From Peribacillus sp. FSL P2-0133 (GTDB lineage: Bacteria; Bacillota; Bacilli; Bacillales; DSM-1321): a stretch of DNA of 64,000 nucleotides. Positions 43,892-53,530 of the stretch are shown piece by piece. Where the stretch lies: NCBI RefSeq assembly GCF_037975445.1, contig NZ_CP150254.1, forward strand, positions 1,486,001 through 1,550,000. The letters are read 5' to 3'. How positions within the stretch are numbered: position 1 is the first letter of the stretch; the number at the start of each line of letters is the position of its first letter. The notes below the pieces were generated by a model. It worked only from the letters and a program-made list of their open reading frames with translations, ran no database searches and was not told where the DNA came from. A program made the position numbers and the translations under genes.

Positions 43892-43975
43892 GGCCGAGAC
43901 CCTCTAACTGCTTGCTTTGATGAGGCCCGGCGGACGGTCGGCGGAAAGGGAGCGGATTTCTGAAATCAAGCTGGA
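43892..43975. repeat. degenerate interspersed GC-rich repeat
   Basis: GAGGCCCGGCGGACGG, CGGCGGAAAGGGAGCGG and TTTCTGAAATCAAGC resemble pieces of a dispersed Bacillus intergenic repeat that often ends in CGGAAAGCGAGCG-type sequence and AAATCAAC. Match is from memory. Confidence 0.4.
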
Positions 43976-44082
43976 ACTTTTTTAAATAAAAAAACTGCAG
44001 GCAAACTGATCCTCTTTTAAGCCCCCTTATACGTTCTTAATTGTGATTTCCGAAGCGGGCATACTATTAACCATTGTATTTG

Positions 44083-44901
44083 TTAACTTTGCGATTTTCG
44101 GAATCCAGCATCCTGTGCGTCTTGTTCGGTACAAAACATTTCTTCCGGTTTGGTTATTTCGTAATATTGGCCCGAAGGAATGTGATATATTTTGTTGCCT
44201 TTAGAGTTTATATTCCCTTTAATTTGCGGGTTACTGCAAGATGCAGTTGGCTTTTCCACTGAAGCTTCTACGGACTTCGAATCATCAAACCCCTTTGAAG
44301 TTGCATAGTTTTCAATTGACCAAATACCGATTTCGTCTTTTTGGGCTTGTTTCTGAATATTTTCCAATTCATCTAGATATTTCGTGTTCGGTGCATAAAC
44401 ATAGGCTACCCTGGCCAGTCCTTTTTCAAGCAGGAGTTTATTCACCATTTTACCGTCAACATAAAAATAGGCCAGCAGTCGGCCATATTTATCTCTTTCA
44501 CCTATGCCAGTTTCTACTTCCACTTCAGAACCCGCTGGCATTAGTTCCTTGGTGAATTTGCTTGCTTCAGGTCCAAAAGGCTGAACGGGCTTGGATGGGT
44601 GCACGGTTTCTGGAGTATCTACCAAAAGGAGCCTGACCGTTTCTTCATTTCCATTAGCCATTTTGATTTTTATTGTATCTCCGTCAACAACTTTAATGAT
44701 CTCGGCTGTGAATGTCTTGCCTTTTTCTTCATTTGAAGAACCCGCACTGGATCGGATGTCTTCGTTGGAAATTGAATCTTCCTGTTTGGATTGCTTAATT
44801 AGGTTATCTGATGCAGCCTGGCAGCCAGACAACGTGATCAGGCAAAGTGCAGTCAGGAGAAAAACATTCAGATAAGAATGTAAAAAGGAATTTCCGTTCA
44901 T
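44083..44901 (-). CDS. thermonuclease-type (SNase) lipoprotein
   Basis: A 272-residue nuclease. Signal peptide ending in a lipobox (LSGC), Ser/Glu linker, then an SNase domain with VVDGDTIKI, RLLLVDTPETV, DKYGRLLAYFYVDG and EKGLARVAYVY; these hold the Asp, Arg and Glu residues used for Ca-dependent phosphodiester cleavage. C-terminal KIYHIPSGQYYEITKPEEMF with cysteines near the end is a calcium-binding excalibur-like segment. A surface nuclease, like B. subtilis YncB/YokF. ATG at 44901 with GGAGGG upstream. Confidence 0.88.
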   Translation of the reverse strand: MNGNSFLHSYLNVFLLTALCLITLSGCQAASDNLIKQSKQEDSISNEDIRSSAGSSNEEKGKTFTAEIIKVVDGDTIKIKMANGNEETVRLLLVDTPETVHPSKPVQPFGPEASKFTKELMPAGSEVEVETGIGERDKYGRLLAYFYVDGKMVNKLLLEKGLARVAYVYAPNTKYLDELENIQKQAQKDEIGIWSIENYATSKGFDDSKSVEASVEKPTASCSNPQIKGNINSKGNKIYHIPSGQYYEITKPEEMFCTEQDAQDAGFRKSQS

Positions 44902-45087
44902 GATAAGTCCCTCCATTTATTTAGGTGTTTTCCACGTCCGTCATGGATATATTCGGCAGGAATAATACTAACCTATAAAAAAGGGAAAGAAAATGAAAAT
45001 CATTGAAATTTTTACATCATCGCTACCTCATATCATGATAGTTTCTTATAATGATAAGGTGGAAGTAAGGGAGGCAGGCGTGTAAAA

Positions 45088-45720
45088 ATGATATTTAGGC
45101 TTGAAAATATTAGGTATAAAGGGATTTTGAAAATTGATGATTTGAGAATATCCGCTTGTATGGTTACTTGTTTGACCGGGGAAAGCGGTGCAGGGAAAAC
45201 CTCACTGCTCCGATTATTGAACAGGATGGATGACCCGGATAGCGGTTCGATCTATTATCAGGATCGGTTGCTGGATGAATTCAACCCGATAGAGCTCCGG
45301 CGTAAGGTCACAATGCTTTCTCAGGCACCGTTCACTTTACCGGGTACGATTGAAGAAAACCTGCAGATTGGCCTGGAATTGACCGAACGGGAAAAAAAGG
45401 ATAAAGCCGAATTGGTTAAAGCACTTGAAACCGTCCAGTTGCAGAAGTCTTTAGACGAGGGGGCGGAGAATCTTTCTGGCGGAGAGAAACAGAGGCTGGC
45501 ACTGGCGAGGTTACTTTTATTGAAACCAGAGATGTATTTGCTGGATGAGCCGACTTCAGCTCTTGATGAAGAAGCCGAGCTGACGGTCATGAGCCGTTTT
45601 TTAGAAGAAGTGAAGCGGGAAAAAGGAACGGTCATCATGATAACCCATTCAAAACAGCTTGCGGAAATATGTGCTGAAAAGAGAATCGTTCTGAAAAAGG
45701 CGAAGGAGGGTGACTATTAA
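45088..45720 (+). CDS. fetA: ABC transporter ATP-binding protein FetA-like
   Basis: A 210-residue ATPase: Walker A GESGAGKTS, Q-loop LSQAP, signature LSGGEKQR, Walker B YLLDEPTSALD, H-loop ITHSK. Together with the membrane gene that overlaps its stop it forms a two-part exporter like E. coli FetAB, implicated in iron efflux and peroxide tolerance. ATG at 45088; a ribosome binding site GGGAGG is 13 bases upstream, a longer gap than usual. The stop TAATG overlaps fetB. Confidence 0.88.
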   Translation: MIFRLENIRYKGILKIDDLRISACMVTCLTGESGAGKTSLLRLLNRMDDPDSGSIYYQDRLLDEFNPIELRRKVTMLSQAPFTLPGTIEENLQIGLELTEREKKDKAELVKALETVQLQKSLDEGAENLSGGEKQRLALARLLLLKPEMYLLDEPTSALDEEAELTVMSRFLEEVKREKGTVIMITHSKQLAEICAEKRIVLKKAKEGDY

Positions 45721-46505
45721 TGGAGGCGAATGGGATAATAGATATTGAGTTCTGGCGTCTTTGTGCGGCTTACCTATTTGTAGTGATTCTGCTCATAATC
45801 GTGAAATGGCGAGGGATTTCACGGGAAAAGCAAATCATGCTCGCTACGGTACGGATGACGGTCCAACTCATTCTTGCCGGATATGTTTTGACATATATCT
45901 TTGAAAATCCCCACCCTTTACTTTCTTTAGGATTTTTATGTGCGATGACCCTGTTTTCCATCCATAATATTTTTAAGCAAGTGCCTTATACAATTAATAA
46001 GAAAATCAAAAGGATGGTTATCCTAAGTATGTTGTCAGGACCCATGGCGGCCTTGTTTTATTTTAATGTGGTCGTGATCCATTTCACGCCATGGTATGAG
46101 CCGAGGTATTTCATTCCAATTGCAGGGATGATCGTGGGGAATGCCATGACTGGAGTGACATTGGCGCTTAAAAACCTCCATGATGGGATTAGCAGTAATC
46201 GTGAAAAGGTGGAAGCGATGTTGATGCTTGGGGCGACTCCAGCGAGGGCTGTGAAGAAATATGTGGATGCTGCATTCGACTCCGCAGTGCTCCCGACTTT
46301 GAACAATATGCTCGGGATGGGGATTATCTTCCTTCCAGGAATGATGACAGGGCAAATCCTGTCTGGGATAAGCCCGCTCATCGCCATTGAATACCAGATT
46401 GCAATATTAATCGGGATTCTCGGAAGTGTTTCATTAACGGTGGTCCTTTTCATTATGCTGAGTTTCAGGGCTTTTTTTACCAAAAATGCACAGTTGTCCA
46501 TTTAA
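45720..46505 (+). CDS. fetB: ABC transporter permease FetB-like (UPF0014)
   Basis: A 261-residue membrane protein with about 7 segments. Family signature AGMIVGNAMTGVTLALKNL and MLMLGATPARAVKKYV, then LNNMLGMGIIFLPGMMTGQI, the FetB core. Overlaps fetA by one base (TAATG), so translation is coupled. Inferred iron export. Confidence 0.9.
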   Translation: MEANGIIDIEFWRLCAAYLFVVILLIIVKWRGISREKQIMLATVRMTVQLILAGYVLTYIFENPHPLLSLGFLCAMTLFSIHNIFKQVPYTINKKIKRMVILSMLSGPMAALFYFNVVVIHFTPWYEPRYFIPIAGMIVGNAMTGVTLALKNLHDGISSNREKVEAMLMLGATPARAVKKYVDAAFDSAVLPTLNNMLGMGIIFLPGMMTGQILSGISPLIAIEYQIAILIGILGSVSLTVVLFIMLSFRAFFTKNAQLSI

Positions 46506-46718
46506 TCTTTGAAGAATCTGAAAAGTAATAGTTGCAGTTCCATCTATATTTTTGTAATATTTTGTAGGTACCAATAGTTTTGGTTTGTTTGTTGGGAATG
46601 ATAATGCTATTCTGATAAGGAAAAGGGCATTTCTTTTTTCATTTCTTTCCTGAGTGGATGGAGAAACTCCCTTACATAACCTATTTTTGTTAATTTATCT
46701 TAAAGGAGATTGATTTAT

Positions 46719-46985
46719 ATGGTAGAAAAAACATTTACAGTAACTGCAGAAACAGGAATTCACGCCCGTCCGGCTACATTGCTTGTACAAGCTGCAGGAA
46801 AATTTGATTCAGAAATAAACCTTTCTTATAAAGAGAAAAAAGTGAACCTTAAGTCCATTATGGGTGTAATGTCACTGGGTATTGGCCAAGGTGCGGAAAT
46901 TACGATTTCTGCTGAAGGAAGCGATGAAAATGATGCACTAAATACACTTGCTGAAACGTTGAACAGAGAAGGATTAGCAGAATAA
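46719..46985 (+). CDS. ptsH: phosphocarrier protein HPr
   Basis: An 88-residue HPr. The active-site loop TGIHARPAT has H15, phosphorylated by EI, and S46 in KSIMGV, the regulatory HPr kinase site that links it to CcpA. ATG at 46719 after AAAGGAG (10 bases); the TTG at 46710 is earlier but has less support. The stop TAATG overlaps ptsI by one base, the classical ptsHI pair. No glucose-specific PTS gene or GlcT antiterminator is visible in front. Confidence 0.96.
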   Translation: MVEKTFTVTAETGIHARPATLLVQAAGKFDSEINLSYKEKKVNLKSIMGVMSLGIGQGAEITISAEGSDENDALNTLAETLNREGLAE

Positions 46986-48703
46986 TGTCCACTTTGATTA
47001 GTGGAATAGCAGCTTCAAACGGAATAGCCATCGCTAAAGCCTATCGACTGACAGAGCCAGATTTATCGATTGAAAAAAGAAGCATAGAAGATGTCGGGGC
47101 GGAAATATCCCGTTTTAAGGAAGCTATTCAAAAGTCAACAAATGAATTGGAGATAATCAGGGATAAAGCCGAAAAAGATTTAGGGGCCGATAAAGCCGCT
47201 ATCTTTGACGCACACCTGCTTGTTTTGGCTGATCCGGAACTTATAACTCCCATTCAGGATAAAATACAATCAGAGAGCGTCAACGCTGAGTTTTCCTTAA
47301 ATGAAACCGCAAGCATGTTCATTACGATGTTTGAACAAATGGATAATGAATACATGAAGGAACGGGCAGCGGATATCCGTGACGTCACGAAACGGGTACT
47401 GTCGCATCTTTTAGGTGTTCATATTCCAAATCCAAGCATGATTGCTGAAGAAGTGATCATCATTGCGGAGGATTTGACTCCATCCGATACAGCACAGTTG
47501 AATCCGGCATACGTCAAAGGGTTTACGACCGATATCGGTGGACGTACATCCCATTCAGCCATAATGGCACGTTCATTGGAAATTCCAGCAGTCGTTGGAG
47601 CAAAATCAGTGACCTCGTCCATTGAAAATGGTGACTTGGTCATTATTGACGGGCTAAAGGGTGAAGTGCACATAAATCCTACTCCGGAACTCGTGAAACG
47701 CTACGAAGAGGAGCAGGAAGCCTATGCCATGCAAAAGGCTGAGTGGGCTAAACTGGTTCATGAACAAACCGTTACAAATGATGGCCATCATGTGGAATTG
47801 GCTGCAAATATCGGTACTCCGAAAGATCTGGATGGCGTTCATCAAAATGGCGGTGAAGGCATCGGGTTATATCGTACGGAATTTCTTTATATGGGCAGAA
47901 ATGACTTTCCAAGTGAAGAAGAGCAGTTCGAGGCATACAAAGCGGTGCTGGAAGGTATGTCAGGTAAGCCTGTAGTCGTCAGAACGCTTGACATAGGCGG
48001 AGACAAGGAGTTGCCTTATTTAGAGCTTCCTAAGGAAATGAATCCCTTCCTTGGATACCGTGCGATTCGCCTTTGCTTAAATGAGCAGGAGATTTTCCGG
48101 ACTCAGCTCCGTGCCCTGCTTCGCGCAAGCATTTATGGGGATTTGAAAATCATGTTCCCGATGATCGCCACACTAGCTGAATTCCGTGAGGCTAAAGCCG
48201 TCTTGGCTGAAGTTAGGCAGGAATTGCTTGATAATGGCATTCAAGTTGCCGAAAAAATTGAAGTCGGAATTATGGTTGAAATCCCTTCAACTGCAGTGAT
48301 GGCTGATATATTTGCTAAGGAAGTCGATTTCTTCAGCATAGGCACTAACGACCTGATTCAGTATACGATGGCCGCTGACCGAATGAATGAGAGAGTATCT
48401 TATTTATATCAACCATATAACCCAGCGATTTTACGCCTGGTTAAAATGGTCATAGATGCAGCTCATAAAGAAGGGAAATGGGCCGGGATGTGCGGGGAAA
48501 TGGCTGGAGATGAAATTGCCATACCGATTTTGATCGGATTGGGTCTTGATGAATTCTCAATGAGTGCCACTTCGATTTTAAAAGCACGTTCTTTAATTAG
48601 CCAACTTTCGCTTGAAGAGATGAAAAAACTATCTCAGGAAGTTTTAGGGTTGGATACGAATGATAATGTGAAAGAAGCGGTAATTAACGCTTTGAAGAAA
48701 TAA
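46985..48703 (+). CDS. ptsI: PTS enzyme I (phosphoenolpyruvate-protein phosphotransferase)
   Basis: A 572-residue EI. The phosphohistidine loop is [20 protein letters not shown] with H190. The PEP-binding barrel shows [60 protein letters not shown] and GMCGEMAGD. It transfers phosphate from PEP to HPr. Overlaps ptsH by one base. Terminator after it. Confidence 0.96.
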   Translation: MSTLISGIAASNGIAIAKAYRLTEPDLSIEKRSIEDVGAEISRFKEAIQKSTNELEIIRDKAEKDLGADKAAIFDAHLLVLADPELITPIQDKIQSESVNAEFSLNETASMFITMFEQMDNEYMKERAADIRDVTKRVLSHLLGVHIPNPSMIAEEVIIIAEDLTPSDTAQLNPAYVKGFTTDIGGRTSHSAIMARSLEIPAVVGAKSVTSSIENGDLVIIDGLKGEVHINPTPELVKRYEEEQEAYAMQKAEWAKLVHEQTVTNDGHHVELAANIGTPKDLDGVHQNGGEGIGLYRTEFLYMGRNDFPSEEEQFEAYKAVLEGMSGKPVVVRTLDIGGDKELPYLELPKEMNPFLGYRAIRLCLNEQEIFRTQLRALLRASIYGDLKIMFPMIATLAEFREAKAVLAEVRQELLDNGIQVAEKIEVGIMVEIPSTAVMADIFAKEVDFFSIGTNDLIQYTMAADRMNERVSYLYQPYNPAILRLVKMVIDAAHKEGKWAGMCGEMAGDEIAIPILIGLGLDEFSMSATSILKARSLISQLSLEEMKKLSQEVLGLDTNDNVKEAVINALKK

Positions 48704-48721
48704 AAAAAATGAGGAAAAATG

Positions 48722-48765
48722 GCACCCCATCCACAGAATCTTCGGATGGGGTGCTTTCCTATAAT
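48722..48765 (+). terminator. terminator of ptsI
   Basis: GCACCCCATCC / GGATGGGGTGC, T-rich tail. Confidence 0.85.
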
Positions 48766-49024
48766 TTTTGCTTGAACATTTAAGAAAAAATGTTTATTGC
48801 ACCAAAATGGGGGTAAATAAAAAGCAAGCACAGTTGTTTAGCTCTATTAGGGCAGCTGACATTCTCATTTCCCCCTTTGACGCCGGTTGGGTTATCCAAC
48901 CGGCAATTTTTTTGTGACCGCTGGATATAAAAAATCACAATAATGATTATTCAGATTTTTCACTTTTCGAATATGGCGATATAATGGAATTATAAATTTG
49001 AGAAAATGGAGGTCATGATAAAAT
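48766..49024. other. intergenic region with a second terminator
   Basis: No ORF with a ribosome binding site. Holds a stem-loop terminator at 48882-48913 that has no gene in front, and an A/T-rich leader to the next gene. Confidence 0.5.
48882..48913 (+). terminator. orphan intrinsic terminator
   Basis: GCCGGTTGG / CCAACCGGC with a 5-base loop and seven T residues. The nearest upstream gene already has a terminator (48722-48765), so a short RNA may end here. Confidence 0.75.
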
Positions 49025-49810
49025 ATGGAATTACATTTGGAAAAGAAAAATGCCTTGATCTTAGCTTCAAGTCAAGGTTTGGGGAAGGCCATGGCAGCTG
49101 AATTGGTTAAAGAAGGAGCAAATGTCATGCTAGCCAGCCGTGATGGAGAAAAGCTTGCTGCCGTGCAAAGGGAAATATCGCAGCTTGGGGCGGGTAAAGT
49201 TGCTTATATGGTAACGGATATAACAAAAGCTGAAGATATTAAAAGCTTGGTTAGGCAGACTGCTGAAGAGTTCGGAGGTATCGATATTCTTATTAATAAC
49301 GCCGGAGGTCCTCCAGGGGGTTCATTTACAGATTTCAATGATGAAGAATGGCAACAATCTTTCGAACTTAATTTACTAAGCTTCATAAGGACAATCCGAG
49401 AGAGCTTGCCACATTTAAAAAAACAGGGCGGGAAAATTGTTAATATTGCTTCTTCATCCATTAAGGAACCGATTCCAGGATTGATTCTATCGAATACATT
49501 CCGGACTGCAATCGTTGGATTGTCAAAGACGTTAGCTTCAGAATTAGCACCAGACCGGATATTGATCAATACAGTTGGACCAGGAAGAATCGCAACGGAC
49601 CGCGTTCAGCACCTTGATAAAATGAATGCAGAGAAACAAGGCGTCACTCCTGAGGAGATGACTGAACAATCCATTAACAAAATCCCTGTTGGCCGTTATG
49701 GGGAGCCTGAGGAATTTGCAAAGTTCGTTACTTTCCTTGTTTCAGGTGCCAATACATATTTAACGGGGCAGTCCTATTTAGTTGACGGAGGAATGATAAA
49801 GTCCATTTAA
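49025..49810 (+). CDS. atypical short-chain dehydrogenase (YkvO-like) lacking the Tyr-Lys catalytic pair
   Basis: A 261-residue SDR-fold protein. Rossmann motif ASSQGLG (~14-20), NNAGGPPGG, Ser143/144 present, but where YxxxK is expected there is S156-NTF-R160. The C-terminal LTGQSYLVDGG is normal. An FabG-like oxidoreductase; the missing Tyr and Lys suggest a different reaction or a pseudoenzyme, though this variant is known as a subgroup. ATG at 49025, leader GGAGG. The ykwC-like gene follows. Confidence 0.8.
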   Translation: MELHLEKKNALILASSQGLGKAMAAELVKEGANVMLASRDGEKLAAVQREISQLGAGKVAYMVTDITKAEDIKSLVRQTAEEFGGIDILINNAGGPPGGSFTDFNDEEWQQSFELNLLSFIRTIRESLPHLKKQGGKIVNIASSSIKEPIPGLILSNTFRTAIVGLSKTLASELAPDRILINTVGPGRIATDRVQHLDKMNAEKQGVTPEEMTEQSINKIPVGRYGEPEEFAKFVTFLVSGANTYLTGQSYLVDGGMIKSI

Positions 49811-49846
49811 GGATTTTTGAAACAAAATGATTTGGAGGAATCTGCA

Positions 49847-50719
49847 GTGATACAATCGAACAAAGTGATCGGCTTCATAGGTTTAGGAGTTATGGGAAAA
49901 AGCATGGCCGCAAATCTACTTAAGGCGGGATTTGAGGTATTTGTTTATACAAGGACGAAGGATAAGGCAAGTGAACTGCTCTTACAGGGTGCGAAGTGGG
50001 CATCTGCACCAAAGGAAATTGCGCAGAAAGCTAATGTGATCATTTCCATGGTAGGATACCCTAGTGATGTGGAAGAAATCTATCTTGGGAAAAATGGGCT
50101 TATCGAAAACGGGAAACAAGGAACCCATTTAATCGATATGACGACCTCGACTCCGTCTTTGGCAGTGAAAATAGCGGAGGAAGCCAAGAAAAGAGGCATG
50201 GAATCATTGGATGCACCGGTTTCCGGAGGAGATATCGGTGCCCGTGATGCAAAGCTTACGATCATGGTCGGCGGGTCTAGTGAGGCATTTGAAGCGGTCC
50301 TGCCCATTTTTGATATCATTGGCAGCAATGTTGTCCATCAAGGCCCGGCTGGTTCGGGACAGCATACGAAAATGTGCAATCAAATCGCCATTGCATCTAA
50401 TATGATCGGAGTGACTGAAGCGATTTCCTATGCCCAAAAGGCGGGGTTGGATCCGGAACGGGTATTAAGAAGCATATCATCGGGTTCTGCCGGAAGCTGG
50501 TCACTGTCCAATCTTGTGCCGCGTATGGTTGAAGGGGATTTTGAACCTGGTTTTTATATCAAGCATTTTATCAAGGATATGAAGATTGCACTTGATGAAG
50601 CGGAAAGAATGGGAATGGACGCTCCTGGATTAAGCCTAAGCAAATCCCTATATGAGGGGCTGGCAGAAGCTGGCGAGGAAAATAGCGGTACACAGGCGTT
50701 ATATAAACATTATAATTAA
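49847..50719 (+). CDS. ykwC: YkwC-like beta-hydroxyacid dehydrogenase
   Basis: A 290-residue NAD-dependent beta-hydroxyacid (3-hydroxyisobutyrate-type) dehydrogenase: GFIGLGVMGKSMAANLLKAG, DAPVSGGDIGAR, GSGQHTKMCNQ with the catalytic Lys. Reduces or oxidises small 3-hydroxy acids. GTG at 49847 with GGAGG 8 bases upstream; the TTG at 49817 is not supported. Probably translated with the SDR just upstream. Confidence 0.88.
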   Translation: MIQSNKVIGFIGLGVMGKSMAANLLKAGFEVFVYTRTKDKASELLLQGAKWASAPKEIAQKANVIISMVGYPSDVEEIYLGKNGLIENGKQGTHLIDMTTSTPSLAVKIAEEAKKRGMESLDAPVSGGDIGARDAKLTIMVGGSSEAFEAVLPIFDIIGSNVVHQGPAGSGQHTKMCNQIAIASNMIGVTEAISYAQKAGLDPERVLRSISSGSAGSWSLSNLVPRMVEGDFEPGFYIKHFIKDMKIALDEAERMGMDAPGLSLSKSLYEGLAEAGEENSGTQALYKHYN

Positions 50720-50784
50720 GTGCTAGCATTTCTTTACCATGAATAAGCTGATAGCGACAGCCTTTACAAAAAGGAGTGAAAGCT

Positions 50785-51150
50785 ATGGGCGAATTCGATG
50801 ATATTAATATGAAATTCCAGGAATTAGAAGATGGTCGATATATTGTAAGGATTGAAGGCTTTAAACGAGAAAAAACCATTCATCAAACAAAGCCCATTCG
50901 TTGGGATCTGAAATTAATGAATGAAAGTCCGCTAATCTTGCCGGTGAAATTCAGTCATATCGAAACGAATGCCGGTTTTCAGATCCTGATGCGCGAATTG
51001 AAGAGTTTAGGTTTTTCAAAGCCGCGCTCCGCAAAGGAATTTGAAGAAGTGATGGCTGATTTACTTGGATCCATCGTTGAAGTGAGCCTTACCACGACAA
51101 ATAAGGAAGAAGGATATCGGGAAATTCGTTTTTTACGGAGATTGTATTAG
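50785..51150 (+). CDS. 121-residue hypothetical protein (DUF669-like?)
   Basis: A beta-rich acidic protein FQELEDGRYIVRIEGFKREK, then LKLMNESPLILPVKFSHIET and VEVSLTTTNKEEGYREIRFL. The overall pattern recalls DUF669, seen in phage replication modules, but this is from memory and weak. ATG at 50785 with AAGGAG. Ends in front of a strong terminator; alone on its strand. Confidence 0.55.
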   Translation: MGEFDDINMKFQELEDGRYIVRIEGFKREKTIHQTKPIRWDLKLMNESPLILPVKFSHIETNAGFQILMRELKSLGFSKPRSAKEFEEVMADLLGSIVEVSLTTTNKEEGYREIRFLRRLY

Positions 51151-51205
51151 TTGACTGGTTTTGTGAAAAACCTTCGGTAGCCTGACATCTTTGAAAATTA
51201 GGAAA

Positions 51206-51248
51206 GTGGCCTTCAATTGTTCATTCAATTGAAGGCCACTTTTTTTTT
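51206..51248 (+). terminator. strong terminator downstream of the DUF669-like gene
   Basis: A 14-bp stem GTGGCCTTCAATTG / CAATTGAAGGCCAC with nine T residues. On the other strand it lies after patA. Confidence 0.9.
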
Positions 51249-51251
51249 CGG

Positions 51252-52400
51252 TTACTTTTTAGCTAAAAAAGCTTCAATACGGTCCAAAGCCTTTTCAAGG
51301 GTTTCCATGGAATAGGCATAAGATATCCTGAAGTACCCTTCGCCAAGGGGAGAGAAGGCATCTCCAGGGACCACTGCCACTTTTTCCTGTTGAACAAGCT
51401 TGAGGCAAAAATCAAGGGAAGAGGCATAGCCTTCTGGCAGCTTTATAAAGAAGTAAAAGGCACCATTTGGTTTGACTATTTCCAGTTCCATCGCTTGTAA
51501 GCGACTGTATACGTATTCCCGTCTCCGGGAATACTCAGTCTTCATGGGAATGGCATCATCTCTGCCTGCCGTCAATGCTGCCAAGGCAGCTCTCTGCGAT
51601 ATGGAGGAGGCACAAGTTACATTGTATTGATGAACCTTCAGGATATGCTGAGAGATGGCTACAGGCGCAAACAGAAGGCCAATCCTCCACCCGGTCATGG
51701 AATGGGACTTGGACAATCCGTTCAGGACGATGGTTTGTTCTTTTAAGAAAGTGGCAATCGAAACATGCTCCTGATCGAATACCAGTTCACTGTATATCTC
51801 ATCAGCCAATATGAATATGTCCTTGCCCCTTACAAGTTCGGCAATGTCCAATAATTCTTCGGCAGATAATGTTACCCCGGTCGGATTCGATGGATAGGGC
51901 AGAACGATGCACCGTGTATGATCGGTTATGTACTTTTCAATTATATCTGCAGTCAAACGAAATCCATTTTTTGTTGTATCGGCATAAACAGGTGTTGCAC
52001 CGCACATCTTAATGATGGGTTCATATCCCGGATATACCGGACCCGGTAATATTACTTCGTTCCCTGGGATGAGAATCGTCCGAAAGGTAATATCTATGCC
52101 TTCGCTGGCACCAGAAGTCACTAGGACTTCATTCGCCGGATCATAGCTAAGCTTGTATTTATCCTTTACATATTTTGAAGCGGCTTCCCTTAATTCCAGA
52201 TAGCCGGCATTGTGAGTATAAACGGTATAGTCATTATCGATGGCTTGTTTTGCCGCTTCTTTAATATGCATTGGAGTTGGAAAGTCAGGCTGTCCTATCG
52301 TTAAGGAAATGGTGCCTTCGATATCAGCGACCATATTGTAGAATTTACGGATTCCTGATATTTGTACGTCTTTTACTAGAGGGTTTATTAAATGTTCCAT
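51252..52400 (-). CDS. patA: PatA-type aminotransferase (class I/II PLP enzyme)
   Basis: A 382-residue PLP-dependent aminotransferase. K231 in NGLSKSHSMTGWRIG binds PLP; ADEIYSELVFD and YPSNPTG are family-typical. In B. subtilis PatA is the N-acetyl-LL-diaminopimelate aminotransferase of lysine/peptidoglycan precursor synthesis, next to cheV in this region. An ATG at 52400 is the start. Single gene on the minus strand. Confidence 0.85.
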   Translation of the reverse strand: MEHLINPLVKDVQISGIRKFYNMVADIEGTISLTIGQPDFPTPMHIKEAAKQAIDNDYTVYTHNAGYLELREAASKYVKDKYKLSYDPANEVLVTSGASEGIDITFRTILIPGNEVILPGPVYPGYEPIIKMCGATPVYADTTKNGFRLTADIIEKYITDHTRCIVLPYPSNPTGVTLSAEELLDIAELVRGKDIFILADEIYSELVFDQEHVSIATFLKEQTIVLNGLSKSHSMTGWRIGLLFAPVAISQHILKVHQYNVTCASSISQRAALAALTAGRDDAIPMKTEYSRRREYVYSRLQAMELEIVKPNGAFYFFIKLPEGYASSLDFCLKLVQQEKVAVVPGDAFSPLGEGYFRISYAYSMETLEKALDRIEAFLAKK

Positions 52401-52555
52401 CTATGAATATCCTCCCTTATCTAACTACATGAATTATGTTATGTTTGACTCATTCATTCTATTTTATCATTTAGTTTGGATGGGGGAGAAAACTTTTTGA
52501 GATTAATGAATTAAAGGTATAATGTATGATAAGAAAATTTTGAGGGTTGATACAT

Positions 52556-53530
52556 TTGATAAGGACTTGCGCAATTACTTCTAATCAAGAAATCAGTTTT
52601 GATTTACCGCTAACGGAAATGAATAATCCGGATATCGAGTGGTTCTGGGTTGATTTTTCCAACCCCACAAACAAGGAAATCGAACTTTTATCCAATCATT
52701 TTCACTTTCACCCGCTGGCAATTGAAGATTGCCTGGATGATTTTAATCAACGTCCAAAAATGGATTTTTATGAGGGTTACCAATTTCTTGTGATTCATGC
52801 TCTAAGGGAGAAGGCATTAAAAGCAGTGGAATTGGATATGTTCGTTGGTGAAAAATGGATAGTCAGTTTTCATAAGGAAGATATGATTGAACTGGAAAAG
52901 GTACGGGAAGAAATTGCTGGTAATAAAATGTTGAAGCAGAGTCCCTTTTTCTTGATGCATAGGATAATTGACAGGATCGTCGATGAATTTTTCCCACCTG
53001 TTTATAAAATTGAAAGCGAATTGGGTAGCATTGAGGAAAATACTGAAAATGACACGATTAACGAATTGATGGATCAGCTTTTCGATTTACGTACAGATAT
53101 GTCCAGGCTCCGTCGGACCATATTGCCGATGCGTGACTTATTGTACAGAATGATTTCATCGGAGCGACTGAATTACTTGAAAGATCAGCACCTTTATTTT
53201 AATGATGTGTACGATCATCTTCTTAAATTGGCTGAAATGCTTGAATCCTATCGAGATTTTTCATCCGATATACGTGATAGTTATTTGTCTGTGAACTCTA
53301 ATAATATGAATTCAACGATGATGACATTGACTGTCATCACTACCATTTTCATGCCGCTGACCTTCATAGTGGGCGTATATGGGATGAATTTTGAATATAT
53401 GCCGGAATTAAATTGGCATTATGGCTATTTCCTCATTCTTGGAATGATGGGCGGAATTGCCTTGATGATGTTTTTATTCTTTGTTAAAAAAGGTTGGCTC
53501 AATCCAAAGAATACGTCGCGAAAGAGATGA
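52556..53530 (+). CDS. corA: CorA-family divalent metal ion transporter
   Basis: A 324-residue CorA. Long helical cytoplasmic domain, then two C-terminal membrane segments with the signature YGMNFEYMPEL (GMN plus acidic loop). CorA moves Mg2+, Co2+ or Ni2+. Start TTG at 52556 with GAGGG 9 bases upstream; TTG 52547 is an alternative. Confidence 0.9.
   Translation: MIRTCAITSNQEISFDLPLTEMNNPDIEWFWVDFSNPTNKEIELLSNHFHFHPLAIEDCLDDFNQRPKMDFYEGYQFLVIHALREKALKAVELDMFVGEKWIVSFHKEDMIELEKVREEIAGNKMLKQSPFFLMHRIIDRIVDEFFPPVYKIESELGSIEENTENDTINELMDQLFDLRTDMSRLRRTILPMRDLLYRMISSERLNYLKDQHLYFNDVYDHLLKLAEMLESYRDFSSDIRDSYLSVNSNNMNSTMMTLTVITTIFMPLTFIVGVYGMNFEYMPELNWHYGYFLILGMMGGIALMMFLFFVKKGWLNPKNTSRKR

Larger units (their letters stand above)
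43541..44082. other. 540-base region with a bidirectional terminator and a degenerate repeat
   Basis: Contains a strong A/T-flanked hairpin (43737-43767) and a GC-rich repeat-like segment (about 43892-43975). No gene was found on either strand. Confidence 0.5.

Noticed and set aside
46506..46718. GlcT (RAT) antiterminator before ptsH
   Set aside because: No RAT-like hairpin and no glcT or ptsG gene in the neighbourhood.
48809..48919. 36-codon ORF across the orphan terminator
   Set aside because: No ribosome binding site and it reads through a strong hairpin.
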